Shown here piece by piece: positions 11,701 through 21,429 of a stretch of DNA of 64,000 nt. The first letter of the stretch is position 1. Each line of letters opens with the position of its first letter. The stretch spans positions 80,981,168 to 81,045,167 of the forward strand of contig OX235270.1 in assembly GCA_944472135.2 (NCBI GenBank). The letters are read 5' to 3'. A model generated the notes under the pieces. The model made no database searches. It was not told where the DNA came from and saw nothing but the letters and a program-made list of their open reading frames with translations. The position numbers and the translations under genes were made by a program. This DNA is from Trichobilharzia regenti. Lineage: Eukaryota > Platyhelminthes > Trematoda > Strigeidida > Schistosomatidae.

Positions 11701-13779
11701 GAGAAGGAAAATCCACCGAATAGGTTTGCGTAAACCTACGTTCAGATAGACGTATTTCCTACCAAAGGTTGCGATTGGTTTTCCATTTGCAGCCTGTAAG
11801 TTGAAGGTAGGTTCCTTCTGTCGATCTGCTGCTGTAGCAGGAAGGACGCTGACTTCGGCGCCTGTGTCGACTAAGTATCGAGTCTGGCTTATCACATCAT
11901 GGATGTAAAGAAGGCGGCTAGTGCCACCGGCGACGGTTGCCGCTAACGCGTGCCGGCGGGATAGTTTCCCACAGACTTTGAGACATTTCCGAAGTTACAA
12001 GGCTTACGGCAACACTTCGCTTCTTGGCCATAGGTGTTGTGGTACCAGCACCAGTCAGGGTTTTTCAGTGAACGTGGTTTGGACTTAGATCGACCACGTG
12101 AGTTCCTGCGTTGAGGAGATTTAGGACGACGGTCGGAGGAGTTAGAATGCATGTTCGACCTAAACATCTGCTGGATGGAGTTGCATAACTCTATCATTGC
12201 AGGATCCTTACTCGAAGTCTGCTTAGTCATCGAGCATATTTCGGGAACAGACCGTTTAGTTATTTCTAGAATCCTATCTGCAGTAATAGCTAAGTCCTCT
12301 ATTACAGTACCCTGAAGTGTCACAAGTACGGTCTGTACAGACTGTGGCAACTTGGATAAGAAGAGTTCTCTAAACAGTCCTTCGTCGAACTGACTTTGGC
12401 CGACTTCTTTCATTCTTGTCAGCATGCTCACGGCTGACTGATCTCCTAACTCGATGTTACGAAATAATTCATCTAGACGTTGTCGGTCCGTGAGAACGTT
12501 TCTCCTGAGGAGGGATGCTTTGAGCAACTCGTACGAGTTACTTACCTCGGGACTCAACATCTGTGATGTTACGTACTTGCTGAATTCCCGCGGTAGGGCG
12601 TGAATAACTGCAAGTAACTGTGAACGTTGATCGGTTATCCCATGCTCACAAAAATCTGCTTCAGCTAGCAGAAACCACGTTTCAGCATTATCTGGCCAGT
12701 ATGGTACGAGCTGAATGGTTTTAGGAGTTGAGCGGATACGATGACCTTGGGACTAAGATCACTCATGACGAAAATTATGTCGAATAATATATGGTACAAG
12801 AACAAATACAAAATGGAACGAACTCACCGGGGTTATCTGCGGATTTATCGTGGATGAAGTTCGCGGTTGGGCTCACCAGTTTAAGGTTGACGGAATTATC
12901 TTACACAGCCTCTAAATTATTCTCGCGTACCAAAGACAAAGCAAAAGCCAATATTGATCGTCCAAACTTCGTAATATATTCTGGGACCAAAACAAGCCGT
13001 CAGACGAACGCTTAGCTAGCTAGTGATCGTGCACGTGACACGACGGGGTACCAAATGGCGGGGATGCTTGACCGGAAGCCTTCAGCTAAACAAGTCGACT
13101 TAAACAGTGGTGGTCAGCATCCAATGAGTGATTGCTGTGGTCAATAATTTTGGGGAATTATTTACCGCTACATGCTCATACATTTTAAAACAGCTCAGTC
13201 CTTCCGGCGTGATAAGACTAGTCATGTAGCAATAGCAAATTCAAAGATGATTGTCCTTTTCGAATAAAAGTCTTACTCATAAACCTTAAGGACACTACTG
13301 ATATTCTTCCTCAGTATCACTACTTACGCCAGCTGGATATTGTTTAGCTGCCAAGAATATCCAGTCAGTCCTATGGTTTGGATCACTGATGGCATTGTTT
13401 CTGTCGTACAGTAACTTTGATTGACTTGGTGACTTACTAAAGTGCATAAATTTGGTTTAGCGCTTCTGTCCATTACGTCCGGTGATTTACAATAGTGCAA
13501 CTTATCATATTTTGAAGTGGTTTTGAGTGGATTTCTCATCTCATGAACAAAATATCTTTGTTGAAGGGATTTGCACCACTTTTCTGTAAATATCTTTACT
13601 TGCTGAATTATTTTAAAAAATTACTAAGCATATGTTCTTTCTTATCCTGTTACTCAGGTGAACCTGAGGCCAATTCTATCAATTGGTTAGAATTAGACAA
13701 AGGTGATCCAGTTCAGTGTTATTGTGGGCATTGGTTCCAGCTGGTTAATTACGAAGACTATTTCAACATGACCAACTAA
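5735..13779 (+). CDS. COX5B: Cytochrome c oxidase subunit Vb (COX5B), four exons
   Basis: This is a nuclear-encoded subunit of mitochondrial complex IV. The exons are 5735-5828, 5893-5969, 6011-6113 and 13658-13779. All introns are GT-AG (64, 41 and 7544 nt) and the phases join correctly to 131 aa; human COX5B has 129. The N-terminus is rich in Arg, Lys and Ser ([18 protein letters not shown]), fitting a mitochondrial presequence. Exon 3 carries DPFEV, then APNLIAS and RRMVGCI, matching the family pattern DPY-V, DPNLVPS and KRIVGCI. Exon 4 gives the Cys-x-Cys of the first zinc pair across the splice, then WLELDKG and the second pair. That second pair reads C-Y-C where the family has C-x2-C. 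The ATG was chosen because the presequence begins there and all later phases fit. The last intron hosts an antisense gypsy element. Confidence 0.92.
7468..7758 (-). repeat. 3' LTR of gypsy element
   Basis: A 291-bp long terminal repeat, matching 12888-13178 with about a dozen differences. On the minus strand it starts TGAGCAGTAGCGG and ends TCA. Confidence 0.9.
7759..7768 (-). promoter_or_regulatory. Polypurine tract of gypsy element
   Basis: AGGGGGGGAG on the minus strand lies directly before the 3' LTR, the standard position for priming plus-strand DNA synthesis. Confidence 0.75.
7769..8259 (-). other. Gypsy 3' untranslated region
   Basis: This lies between the integrase end and the polypurine tract. 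It includes A/T homopolymer runs at 8097-8215. Short open frames exist on both strands, but no protein family is recognised. Confidence 0.5.
8260..9324 (-). pseudogene. Gypsy integrase, frameshifted
   Basis: This is the integrase part of the gypsy polyprotein. The catalytic core reads [16 protein letters not shown], then TTDRG and the later Glu in [14 protein letters not shown], giving the D, D and E of the DDE triad. The C-terminal module reads [10 protein letters not shown], the GPY-type motif of gypsy integrases, then NDRLKPAY. At least two frameshifts are visible. One is near 9297, between the zinc-binding region (CLACQKCK) and the upstream frame. The other is near 8570, between CRP and the PPYDGPY module. 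The upstream HHCC half is separated from this part by the RTE insertion at 9339-9896. Confidence 0.85.
9339..9896 (-). mobile_element. 5'-truncated RTE-type LINE (family A) nested in gypsy pol
   Basis: A 558-bp 3' fragment of the same LINE that lies on the plus strand at 38860-40457. It encodes the C-terminal ERR-type tail with [19 protein letters not shown] and [10 protein letters not shown], and ends in a (CAGA)n tail, seen here as tgtctgtctg. The 14-bp sequence aataccaggccaac flanks it exactly at 9325-9338 and 9897-9910, which proves insertion by target-primed reverse transcription after the gypsy element was in place. Confidence 0.92.
9911..11895 (-). pseudogene. Gypsy pol: protease, reverse transcriptase, RNase H
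   Basis: The protease (11895-11512) shows the [13 protein letters not shown] active-site motif and IIGTDLL. The reverse transcriptase (from about 11500) shows [11 protein letters not shown], the palm motif [10 protein letters not shown] and FLGHTID. RNase H shows [19 protein letters not shown] and ADALSR. The start of the integrase zinc finger ([15 protein letters not shown], then CWPG) is cut by the nested RTE insertion. The protease and RT frames do not join: the protease frame ends at 11512 in a stop, and the RT frame opens only near 11535. The 519-codon RT/RNase H frame is otherwise open, so this part decayed little. Confidence 0.88.
11943..12772 (-). pseudogene. Gypsy gag
   Basis: Gag-like frame. 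The N-terminal part reads [18 protein letters not shown], the usual capsid start in this group. It is followed by [18 protein letters not shown] helices, [14 protein letters not shown] and [11 protein letters not shown]. The C-terminus is basic ([16 protein letters not shown]) and ends in [19 protein letters not shown], a CHCC-type nucleic-acid-binding knuckle. An ATG near 12766 is in another frame, so the gag start appears frameshifted. Confidence 0.8.
12861..12878 (-). promoter_or_regulatory. Primer-binding site of gypsy element
   Basis: On the minus strand, nine bases after the 5' LTR end, TGGTGAGCCCAACCGCGA begins with TGG, complementary to the CCA end of a tRNA. Elements of the CsRn1 group are known to use tRNA-Trp; the match here was not tested. 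Confidence 0.55.
12888..13178 (-). repeat. 5' LTR of gypsy element
   Basis: A 291-bp long terminal repeat matching 7468-7758. The outer edge at 13178 joins COX5B intron sequence. Confidence 0.9.
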
Positions 13780-13783
13780 TAAA
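13778..13783 (+). terminator. Poly(A) signal of COX5B
   Basis: AATAAA overlaps the COX5B stop codon (TAA at 13777-13779). A further AT-rich stretch follows within 40 bp. If used, the 3' UTR would be only about 15-30 nt. Confidence 0.5.
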
Positions 13784-14009
13784 ACAGGCTGTACAAATAC
13801 ATAAAATAGAAAAACATGCAATGTGTTTGGACTTTTTGTTTGCAAGTATCTGAGGATTTGATATCCTGTTCTGTTTCGTATCTGTTTGAAATACAATTTC
13901 ATGATGAATATTACTGTTGTTTGGATTTTCGATTTACGTAATTAAGTTAGCTAGTTACTGTAGGTACACAGAGTCATTCCATGAGTGCCTTTATACTGTC
14001 TGTCGCTAG

Positions 14010-16590
14010 ATTTCGGCTATATGTCTGCCTGGTTTCAACACAGAACTTTTGCACCGATGTGCAGCAGTTAAAATCGGCACACTCCATGTAGCACAATAAG
14101 CAGGAGAAGAAATGCAAAATAGAGACAGTAGATAGGGATATAAGGCAAAAGGAATAGTAGTAACGAAGAACAATATAGTTTCATTGGGAACTATAATTCA
14201 CAGGGAGTGGATGCATCTGCGCCATTGAGAATGATTTTGAGACCACTGATTGTCTCCAGCCATTGGTTTTTACCGTCCGGAGGACTCCATCCAGGAAGTC
14301 TACATCTCCTTGCGTATCCGGCTTAAACTAACTGTTGTGGGTCCCATTGACTGGTGCCATGTTTTGGTTTGACCACCGCTTACTCTTTTTCAACCTGACC
14401 CTATGTCAGCTAACATTGCCCGTCGAGGAAGGCGATAACTAGGCATGCGTAACACGTGTTCTAACCATTTCAATCGATGTAACTTCACAGCCTTGTCAGT
14501 TGATTTCCCCTCCTTACCTAAAAAATCGACGCCTGACTTCAATATTGCTCACCTTATTATACCACTTCACAGGCACCTATGATTTAAGACAGCTAATCTT
14601 CTCATGTCTTCCACTCTCAATGGCCAGGTCTCACAGCCATAAAGGAGGACGAATCGGACTGATGAGACCTTTGGTCGATGGTCGGATATCACGTCTACGC
14701 AAGAGACGGCGTAAACTGCCATATGCGAAACGAGCCTTCTGTATCCGTGCTTAAATTTAGTCAGAGATCTGATGATACTTCTCAAATAAGTAAAGCAGTC
14801 AACGTGCTCTACCACTTCGCTTCCTATTTCTAAACTAGGAGTCGGTGTAGTCCAGTCCTGTAACATCATCTCACATTTGGCGGGAGCAAATCGCATGCAG
14901 AACATTCGTAGATTGCAACTCAAGGTGTTCAGAGGACTCTACGTTCTGTCACCGTCTTCACTTAGAAGGAAGATATCATCTGCATATTCTAAGTCAACGA
15001 GATTATTCCCTGGTAGTACGTCAATCCCTGAGCCTCTGAAGTGAGTTAGGGTTAAGTCCATTAGTCCATCTATAATGAAATTGAGTAGAAATGAGGATAG
15101 TGGGCACCCCTGAAGGACACCGTTAGTTGTCACCACTTCAGACGACAACTCGCCGTAATCCACCTGGCTGCATGAGTTCGAGTAGAGTGAGTGCCTTGAT
15201 CAGTGCAACGTATTTTCTCGGCATTCCTTTCACGGCCAAGCATCACCAGAGTACCTCTCGGCCGACAGACTCGAATGTCGCTAACAGGTTAAGAAATAAT
15301 GACGATTGTTGGAGGCCGGTTGGAATGCCTATGTTCTAGAATCTGTCGAAGGGTGAAGATATTATCAATACACCCTCTTCCTGGTCTGAAGACTGCCTGG
15401 CTCTCTCGTGTTTGTGCCTGCCGAACACCACTTAGTCTACGCAATATTATTAAGCCTAGGACTTTAGATACTATATTAGTCAACATAATCCCCCTATGAT
15501 TATCAAAGGAAGACTTGTCTCCCTTCTTGATAATCAGTGACTTACACTAACTCGACGGGACTTCTTCTGATTCCCAGACTTTGCATAGTACCTGGGTTAA
15601 CGCAGACAGTAAACTGTCTCCATCGTACTGGAGTCATTCCATCAGGTCCCGCTGCTTTGTCTCCTTTCAGACTAGTGACAACTCTAGTAACCTCACTTAG
15701 GGACGGCGGACCTGTGTCTATATCCCATTCAGGGAGGCGTTGGATGTTCGGTAAGTTGAGTGTGGTTGTAGGCCAATTAAATTGCTCCTTAAAGGGTTCT
15801 TTCTAGCGTTCCAGTCGTCTGCACTGGGAGCTAGTTATAGTGCCATTTTTCTCAGAGATTGTTTCACTTATCATTTGCCTATTACCACCTGTTTTCGTGA
15901 TAAGCCTAAATAGTTGTCTGGTGTTTCCAATAGCCGATGCCTTTTCCATCTCTTTCTCTTTTGTTACCCACCATTGTTCACGGTCGTTGAGAAGACTTCT
16001 TGTCAGTTTTCGTTTGAGTAGCTTTCGCTCCTCATCATAATCGGAGGTCGCCGGAATCAGTCTTCTTACGTCAATCAGTTCGGATGAGGTGGTAGAGATC
16101 CAATGGCTCTTGCTAACTTTTGGTTCTTAACAACTTTTACAACTGTGTCTACTGCTAACTGTGTGCCGTGCCAGGTTACTTCAGGAGGATAATTATACCA
16201 CAGTGCACAAGTTTTATTCTTATATCAATGATACTTCAGGAGGAGTCCTGCGGTTGATATTAGGTACTCGTTTCACTACTTCTTCCTCATAAAAGTACTC
16301 AGAGTCTCGATCTAGTTGGGAATGTAACTGTTTCGCTGCCAGCAGTTTTTTATGTCCGTTTAGTCGTAAGCCTAAACGTGTGCGGACCAGAGCGTAGTCG
16401 AAGTCTATGCATGTGTTCCAAAAACGGCAAGAGTCTTCTACTGACCCTTGTGAAAGATACCCCATCGCTATGTGGTCTATCTGAGTCCAACGTTGATTTG
16501 GTGATGGAGGTGACCAGGTTACACAGTGTCTGTCTTTGCGCCTAAAGTTAGTGCTGACTAGAAACAGATGATTACCTGAACAGAACTACA
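14010..16590 (-). mobile_element. RTE-type LINE (family A), 5'-truncated and decayed
   Basis: This copy is in the same family as 38860-40457. Reading on the minus strand, the end of the endonuclease is visible at about 16580-16460 (NHLFLVSTNF, QIDHIAM). Then come an endonuclease/RT linker, the RT start ([26 protein letters not shown]), the palm motif LEYADDIFLL, and the C-terminal part with [13 protein letters not shown]. Stops and shifts break the frame at many sites. The 3' end near 14020 resembles the RTE-A terminus but lacks a long CAGA tail. Confidence 0.85.
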
Positions 16591-16764
16591 GAAGACGATC
16601 ACCGTTGTCAATTCGGCGGCATTAGTGGTGTAATTCAAGACTTTGGTTTTATCTTGTCATTGAGTTGCCAATGAAATTCGGTGCCTTCAAACGCAGAATA
16701 GCATTTTTTCTCAATAGTGGGTGTAAACCTACTGAAATAAAAACATGAAAGCGAATTTGCAGCG

Positions 16765-17060
16765 TAAAACTCTGCACAAAAGTGTAGTAGTTTAAATTCC
16801 TACATTTTATAAAACTTTACAGAAAGGCAGGAAAAACAAAATGCTATAATATATGGAAACCTTTGTGAGAAAAAATAATTACATGCCGTACAATGGGGAT
16901 GTGACGGATCTAAGAGATTGCAAAGGGTGATTACATCTACGTCACTGAGAATGATATTGAGGCATAACACCAACAGTCTGCAGCCATTGGCTTGTAACGT
17001 CTGGACGACCCTAGTTAGGCTACACCTCCCTACATGCCTCAAGCAAACAGTTTTCATGGA
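16765..17060 (-). mobile_element. Diverged 3' fragment of RTE family A
   Basis: The order of blocks matches the 3' 300 bp of family A, but with heavy substitution. The blocks are actctgcacaaaagtg, then the tacatctacgtcactgagaa block, then cagccattgg and ctacacctccctac. It is an older insertion than its neighbours. Confidence 0.6.
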
Positions 17061-17302
17061 ACATGAGTACTGGATCCCATCACTATCCACTACTAAATGT
17101 ATATCCAAGTAACACTGTTAACTTAAGGTTTAACATTACCTCACAGCGGTCCAGGTTACAGCTATCCTTACCGAAATGATAACAAGGGAGTAAACGAGGT
17201 GGAGAAAAAGAAGGATTTATTGTAATTGCTTCATCTATACTTCTATATTTTCATCCCGTAGTTTTTTAAAGTGTCACTCTTTATTGCCTGAATGTAGGTA
17301 CT

Positions 17303-18079
17303 TTAAAGTCGCGACCAGTATATTTTTTCGCTAACTGGTTTACTAGGTAGTCTGATTATTATTTTATTGAATGTAATTAGAATTGCATTAAATATATATA
17401 AATACTGGCCAATATTTTTCATGATAAAAGCTAAGTACCACAACGTTTCAGATATAATAATAATAAGTTTACATACTATTCGTATGATCTCAAGTATACT
17501 TGATATTAGGAAGCAGAGGCGTTCAATAATGTATGAGATGCTTAATACGCGTATTCTAATTTCAGATATTGTGTAGTGAGTGAGTATTATGATATGTCTA
17601 CTGTATGAAGTTGCACTCATGTGTTTTAATCCCGTTTTAATTGTGAGGCATTGGTATAATGTACATTTCCTCAGTATATCTGTTAAGCAAAAGCTTGATA
17701 ACTGCACGGTAGTAAATCCATAAATTTCTGGAGAGATTTCCGTTTTCAAATGCGCTTGGTATATCCATACATTTATTAATCGTTTTAAAATAGGGAGTAC
17801 AAAGTATAGCCGAATTATCATGAACAAACATTCAAAGCCAGAATTCATTGTAAATCTCATTTGTTCTCCAAGTATAGAGGTTATCTGATGAAATATATCA
17901 TTCATCTGATTTGTGAGGTGTAGGAATTTTTTGAAAGTCAATTTCAGAATAGGAGAAATCTTACTAAGCACTAACAGTACTACGTGACTCATGTATTTCA
18001 GTTGTCCGTAATAATAATAAGAGAGGTGTATAGCATAATTTTGATGCGAATCGTTTAGGTTGTAATTTGTAACTTCCAT
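17303..18079 (-). CDS. Unrecognised 258-codon ORF, Ile/Leu-rich
   Basis: An uninterrupted ATG-to-stop frame of 258 codons in sequence near two-thirds A+T, where a chance frame this long is very unlikely. The product is rich in Ile, Leu, Ser and Tyr and has several hydrophobic stretches. Examples are about residues 34-48 (VVLLVLSKISPILKL), about 85-105 (CLFMIIRLYFVLPILK) and the C-terminal third (LISSILEIIRIVCKLIIII and nearby), so a membrane or amphipathic-helix protein is possible. I recognise no family. It lies 136 bp outside the left palindrome arm and downstream of RTE relics. It may be a lineage-specific gene, one long exon of a gene, or a relic of an unknown mobile element. Confidence 0.4.
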   Translation of the reverse strand: MEVTNYNLNDSHQNYAIHLSYYYYGQLKYMSHVVLLVLSKISPILKLTFKKFLHLTNQMNDIFHQITSILGEQMRFTMNSGFECLFMIIRLYFVLPILKRLINVWIYQAHLKTEISPEIYGFTTVQLSSFCLTDILRKCTLYQCLTIKTGLKHMSATSYSRHIIILTHYTISEIRIRVLSISYIIERLCFLISSILEIIRIVCKLIIIISETLWYLAFIMKNIGQYLYIFNAILITFNKIIIRLPSKPVSEKIYWSRL

Positions 18080-20399
18080 TTTATTGCCATGGAGGCTATT
18101 TAGAGTAATAGATATATAATCTAATGTTAGGTATGTTTTCTATTCACCATATTTTGTATAATCAATTCAGACAAATTTTAGTGTCTATACAGGACATTCA
18201 GCTGAGGCTTACAAAATTCAATTCATGTCTTTCTCTACATGGTGCGATTTGTAGTGATGGTCTTGGTGGATATATTATGATTTATTGAAAATTGTCCAGC
18301 TGTTTTGACTGCACATCACATAAAAGTTTTAAATACGCCCTAATCATTAATTAATCAATAGACAACTATCTTGTAATGTAGAAATACTCTCTAGGCACAT
18401 AATTCATTGCTCTTATCTTCTTGACTCTTACATATTGCTTGTAAAATCCCATCTCTTTTTATCCACTGCTTGTCTAGCAATACTTCCACATTATAAACTC
18501 TCTTCAAACCTCCTTAACAGATATCATCCTATCTAATCGTAACTGCGCTTATTACTGTCATCATTTTCGACTAAATATAGTTGTAACAAAAGTCGTAGTG
18601 GTTCTCTGTACCTTAGACTGTCGATTCCATAGAAAACAACATATTCCTCAAAAGGTTTGCACCATTCAAGTTATATTTTGACTTATTCTTATCGAATAAT
18701 ATATTTTTTTTACTGTCGAAAGGTTGTGATCTGGGAGTTTTAGTAAAATATTCATTGTAACTCAGCCACTGAGTGAAACTATAAGTGTCGCGATGACTGT
18801 AAAGACTTATGGCACCGCCTGCTACCGACGTCGAAGTATGTAAAACGGAATTTAAACCCGAGGCTTTTCTCATGAGACGCGAGTGCTTAAACCAACGAAT
18901 CGCATTTTAAACCACCTGTCATCCATTTGAGATGATGTTTGCAGCTCGTAATGAAATTCATCTTGGTGAAGGTAAAGGGGAAAGCTATTTCGCGTCACAA
19001 AGTGATAGAGACGCGATCTCACCAGTCCCACCTGATTTCCTTCATTAGCGTTTTATTTATTTTGTTATCAAGGAGTGACTATTTGTACAGGTTTTCTATG
19101 CGAAGAAGCGCACACATTCTAAGAGGTTACTGGACGTCAGCGACTTCCTTTTGTACTATATACTGAGACATTAAAAATTGGTTCTGGTTACCTACCACTT
19201 ACTGAAGAGTGCTGGGATTACTGTTGGTAGTAGAATCACGATTGTTTTCGGTATTACAAAAGATTTCTTGACTTGAAGCTCACTATGCCCCTTCATTTCA
19301 TGGAATTAATGGTGAGTTCACATTGTTTTGATTGGACAATAACTAGGGTCATGCGTCTAGTCGTTTGTTTTCTGCAGACTGAATTCTATTCCCATGTGAG
19401 TAGTAGGAACTGAAAGCAGAATACTCAGCTATGAATCACATTGTAATTAAGTCGAGTTGATCAGTTATATCAATTAATCGAGTTCGTGAAAGTGGTTATC
19501 ATCACGAATCGACACTAACCATTTCATTATTATGGAGTGTAGACCGGTAGACAGACATTCCATTGTAGTCTAGGACTGTTCGGCTGTCCCTATACGGTAC
19601 TTTATGTGGAATTTAGCTCAGATTTGTCACTTTTAGAGAGCAAACTACCATGCGACTTTTTGGCTGTGTTTTACTGATAGATTTTTTCCTAATTCAAGTG
19701 ATTCTGGTACCAGCGTAACCAGCATCTATTACGCTCCCGCACCGAGTATATTTTCACATCTTTTCGGTGGAGTTTATGATTGAGGATAGGATAGGTCGGG
19801 ACACGTTTCTGCGCTGATCAGTGACGAGTAACTGACAACCATTTATACTTAGAATTTGTGGAGAACTGTTTGATAATTCTCTCAGTTTTATTGGTCCGTG
19901 ACTGAATACCGCTGCGACTTTTCTTATATATAGTCAAAAGGAATTACTATAATGAGCAAATATTATTTCTTATGACGCTGTGGATTTCTGACGAAGTTTC
20001 TACAACAGCTTTCATAACTACACAAGTCATAAGAAGATAATTCATTGTTGATAAATCTTCGCAAGAATGGGAATATAAGAAAATTCAGAGGTATGCACAT
20101 GTATTGTACTGAATGAAACTTGATTTGGTTAGTTGGAGCCTATTCCAGTTGAAATAACCACTTATAAGTCATCTTTTATGTACAGGGAAACACTGACTTT
20201 ACGCAGACTTCTCGGGAATACAAATATAGCCCGGAATGTAGACTGAGTGATCATAAAGATAAAAGTATGATATACTCATCACTCACAAAGTCATTTTCAC
20301 TAAAATTAAGTAGCATTAACTCGAATTAAAATCTCGCCAAATTTACCACTTCACTAGTTTACTAGCCAGTCATACGGCAAGAAGAAGAGATAAGGTTCA

Positions 20400-21360
20400 G
20401 TGTGACGCTAGCGACCGTACCACCAAAAATGAAGTTAAGACACTCGGGTATAACTCAACCCCTCCTCTTACAGTTCATAAACTCTTGCATCCTACCTATT
20501 CTTCTTTATTGCTCACCGTTATTCTTTCCTGGTTTGCTTAAAAAGGACTATGTCACAATTCGTAGAATACTGAAGACTGTCAGTAGGGTGAGTGGTGTCC
20601 CAGTGGACCACATAGTTAACGTCGTTGTCGATAGGCACTTGACTTCATGAAATAAATTTGCTAAAGGGATTTTGTCTGACTTGGAGCATCCGCTTTACCC
20701 TCAGCTTTCACCTTGCATCTCCTCAGGTAGAACAAGGAGTAACTTCAGAAAACTGTATGCTTGAACGTCTAAGTATAAGAATTCTATGATACCATACTTG
20801 GCACGTATTTTATATGATGAAAATAGTGTCAGACAAGAATTAAGTAACCTTTTGTCATCTAGTAAATAAACAATTTCCTCCATCCATCCTTATATACCTT
20901 CAAGTTTTACTTTTATTACTTCTATTATATTTATGGTCCTGTTACTTCTCTGTTTTACTCTCATAATTGCAAACACCAACTTATCTCCATGACGTCAGTA
21001 ATCTTTGTTTTTCCCCTCACCATATCATGTAAAGAGAACATTATACTCAATATTTTTAAACATGTTAGGATTTCTACACCACATTGCCAATACTGTGTGA
21101 CACAAGCCAACGGCAATTTTCACTTGTATTATTATTATTGCCCTAGCTGTTATCATTATTATTGCTATTTCCATTTTATATGCTGCATGTTTTTGACATT
21201 ACCTCTATTGTAAATGTGGAAAATTTTCTGTCTGATTAATTTTTATTTATAATTTCAGGAAATTAGATGCAATATTGGGATTAATGCTGAAAATTCCATT
21301 CTGTATCACAAGTACTGTTTTTGCAATAAAGTAAATCATTATTATTATTCTTATTCTTAT
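20400..21360 (+). mobile_element. 3' end of CR1-like LINE (left arm)
   Basis: The frame at 20402 encodes the C-terminal region of a LINE reverse transcriptase (LLLQFINSCILPILLYCSPLF, FPGLLKKDY, LKTVSRVSGVP). After a stop it continues with ILSDLEHPLYPQLS, SGRTRSNFRKLYA and SMIPYLARILYDE. The 3' end near 21340 is followed by ATT-type repeats. It is 5'-truncated and interrupted by stops. Confidence 0.7.
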
Positions 21361-21429
21361 TAATGCCAAATAAATTTCGTGTGAAAGAAAATCTTTGACA
21401 CATAAAACTAATTTTCACAGAAATCGGAC

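Larger units (their letters stand above)
7468..13178 (-). mobile_element. Ty3/gypsy LTR retrotransposon, CsRn1/Boudicca-like, defective
   Basis: A 5.7 kb LTR element lies antisense inside COX5B intron 3. Both LTRs are 291 bp, begin TGAGCA and end CA on the minus strand, and differ at about a dozen sites. A primer-binding site (TGGTGAGCCC) follows the right LTR and a G-rich polypurine tract precedes the left one. Internal order on the minus strand is gag, protease, reverse transcriptase, RNase H, integrase. The gag C-terminus has a C-x2-H ... C ... C knuckle, the CHCC type known from the CsRn1 group. Frames are broken at several points and a 558-bp RTE fragment interrupts pol, so the element is dead. 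The flanks (ggttt and tacat) show no target-site duplication. Confidence 0.9.
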
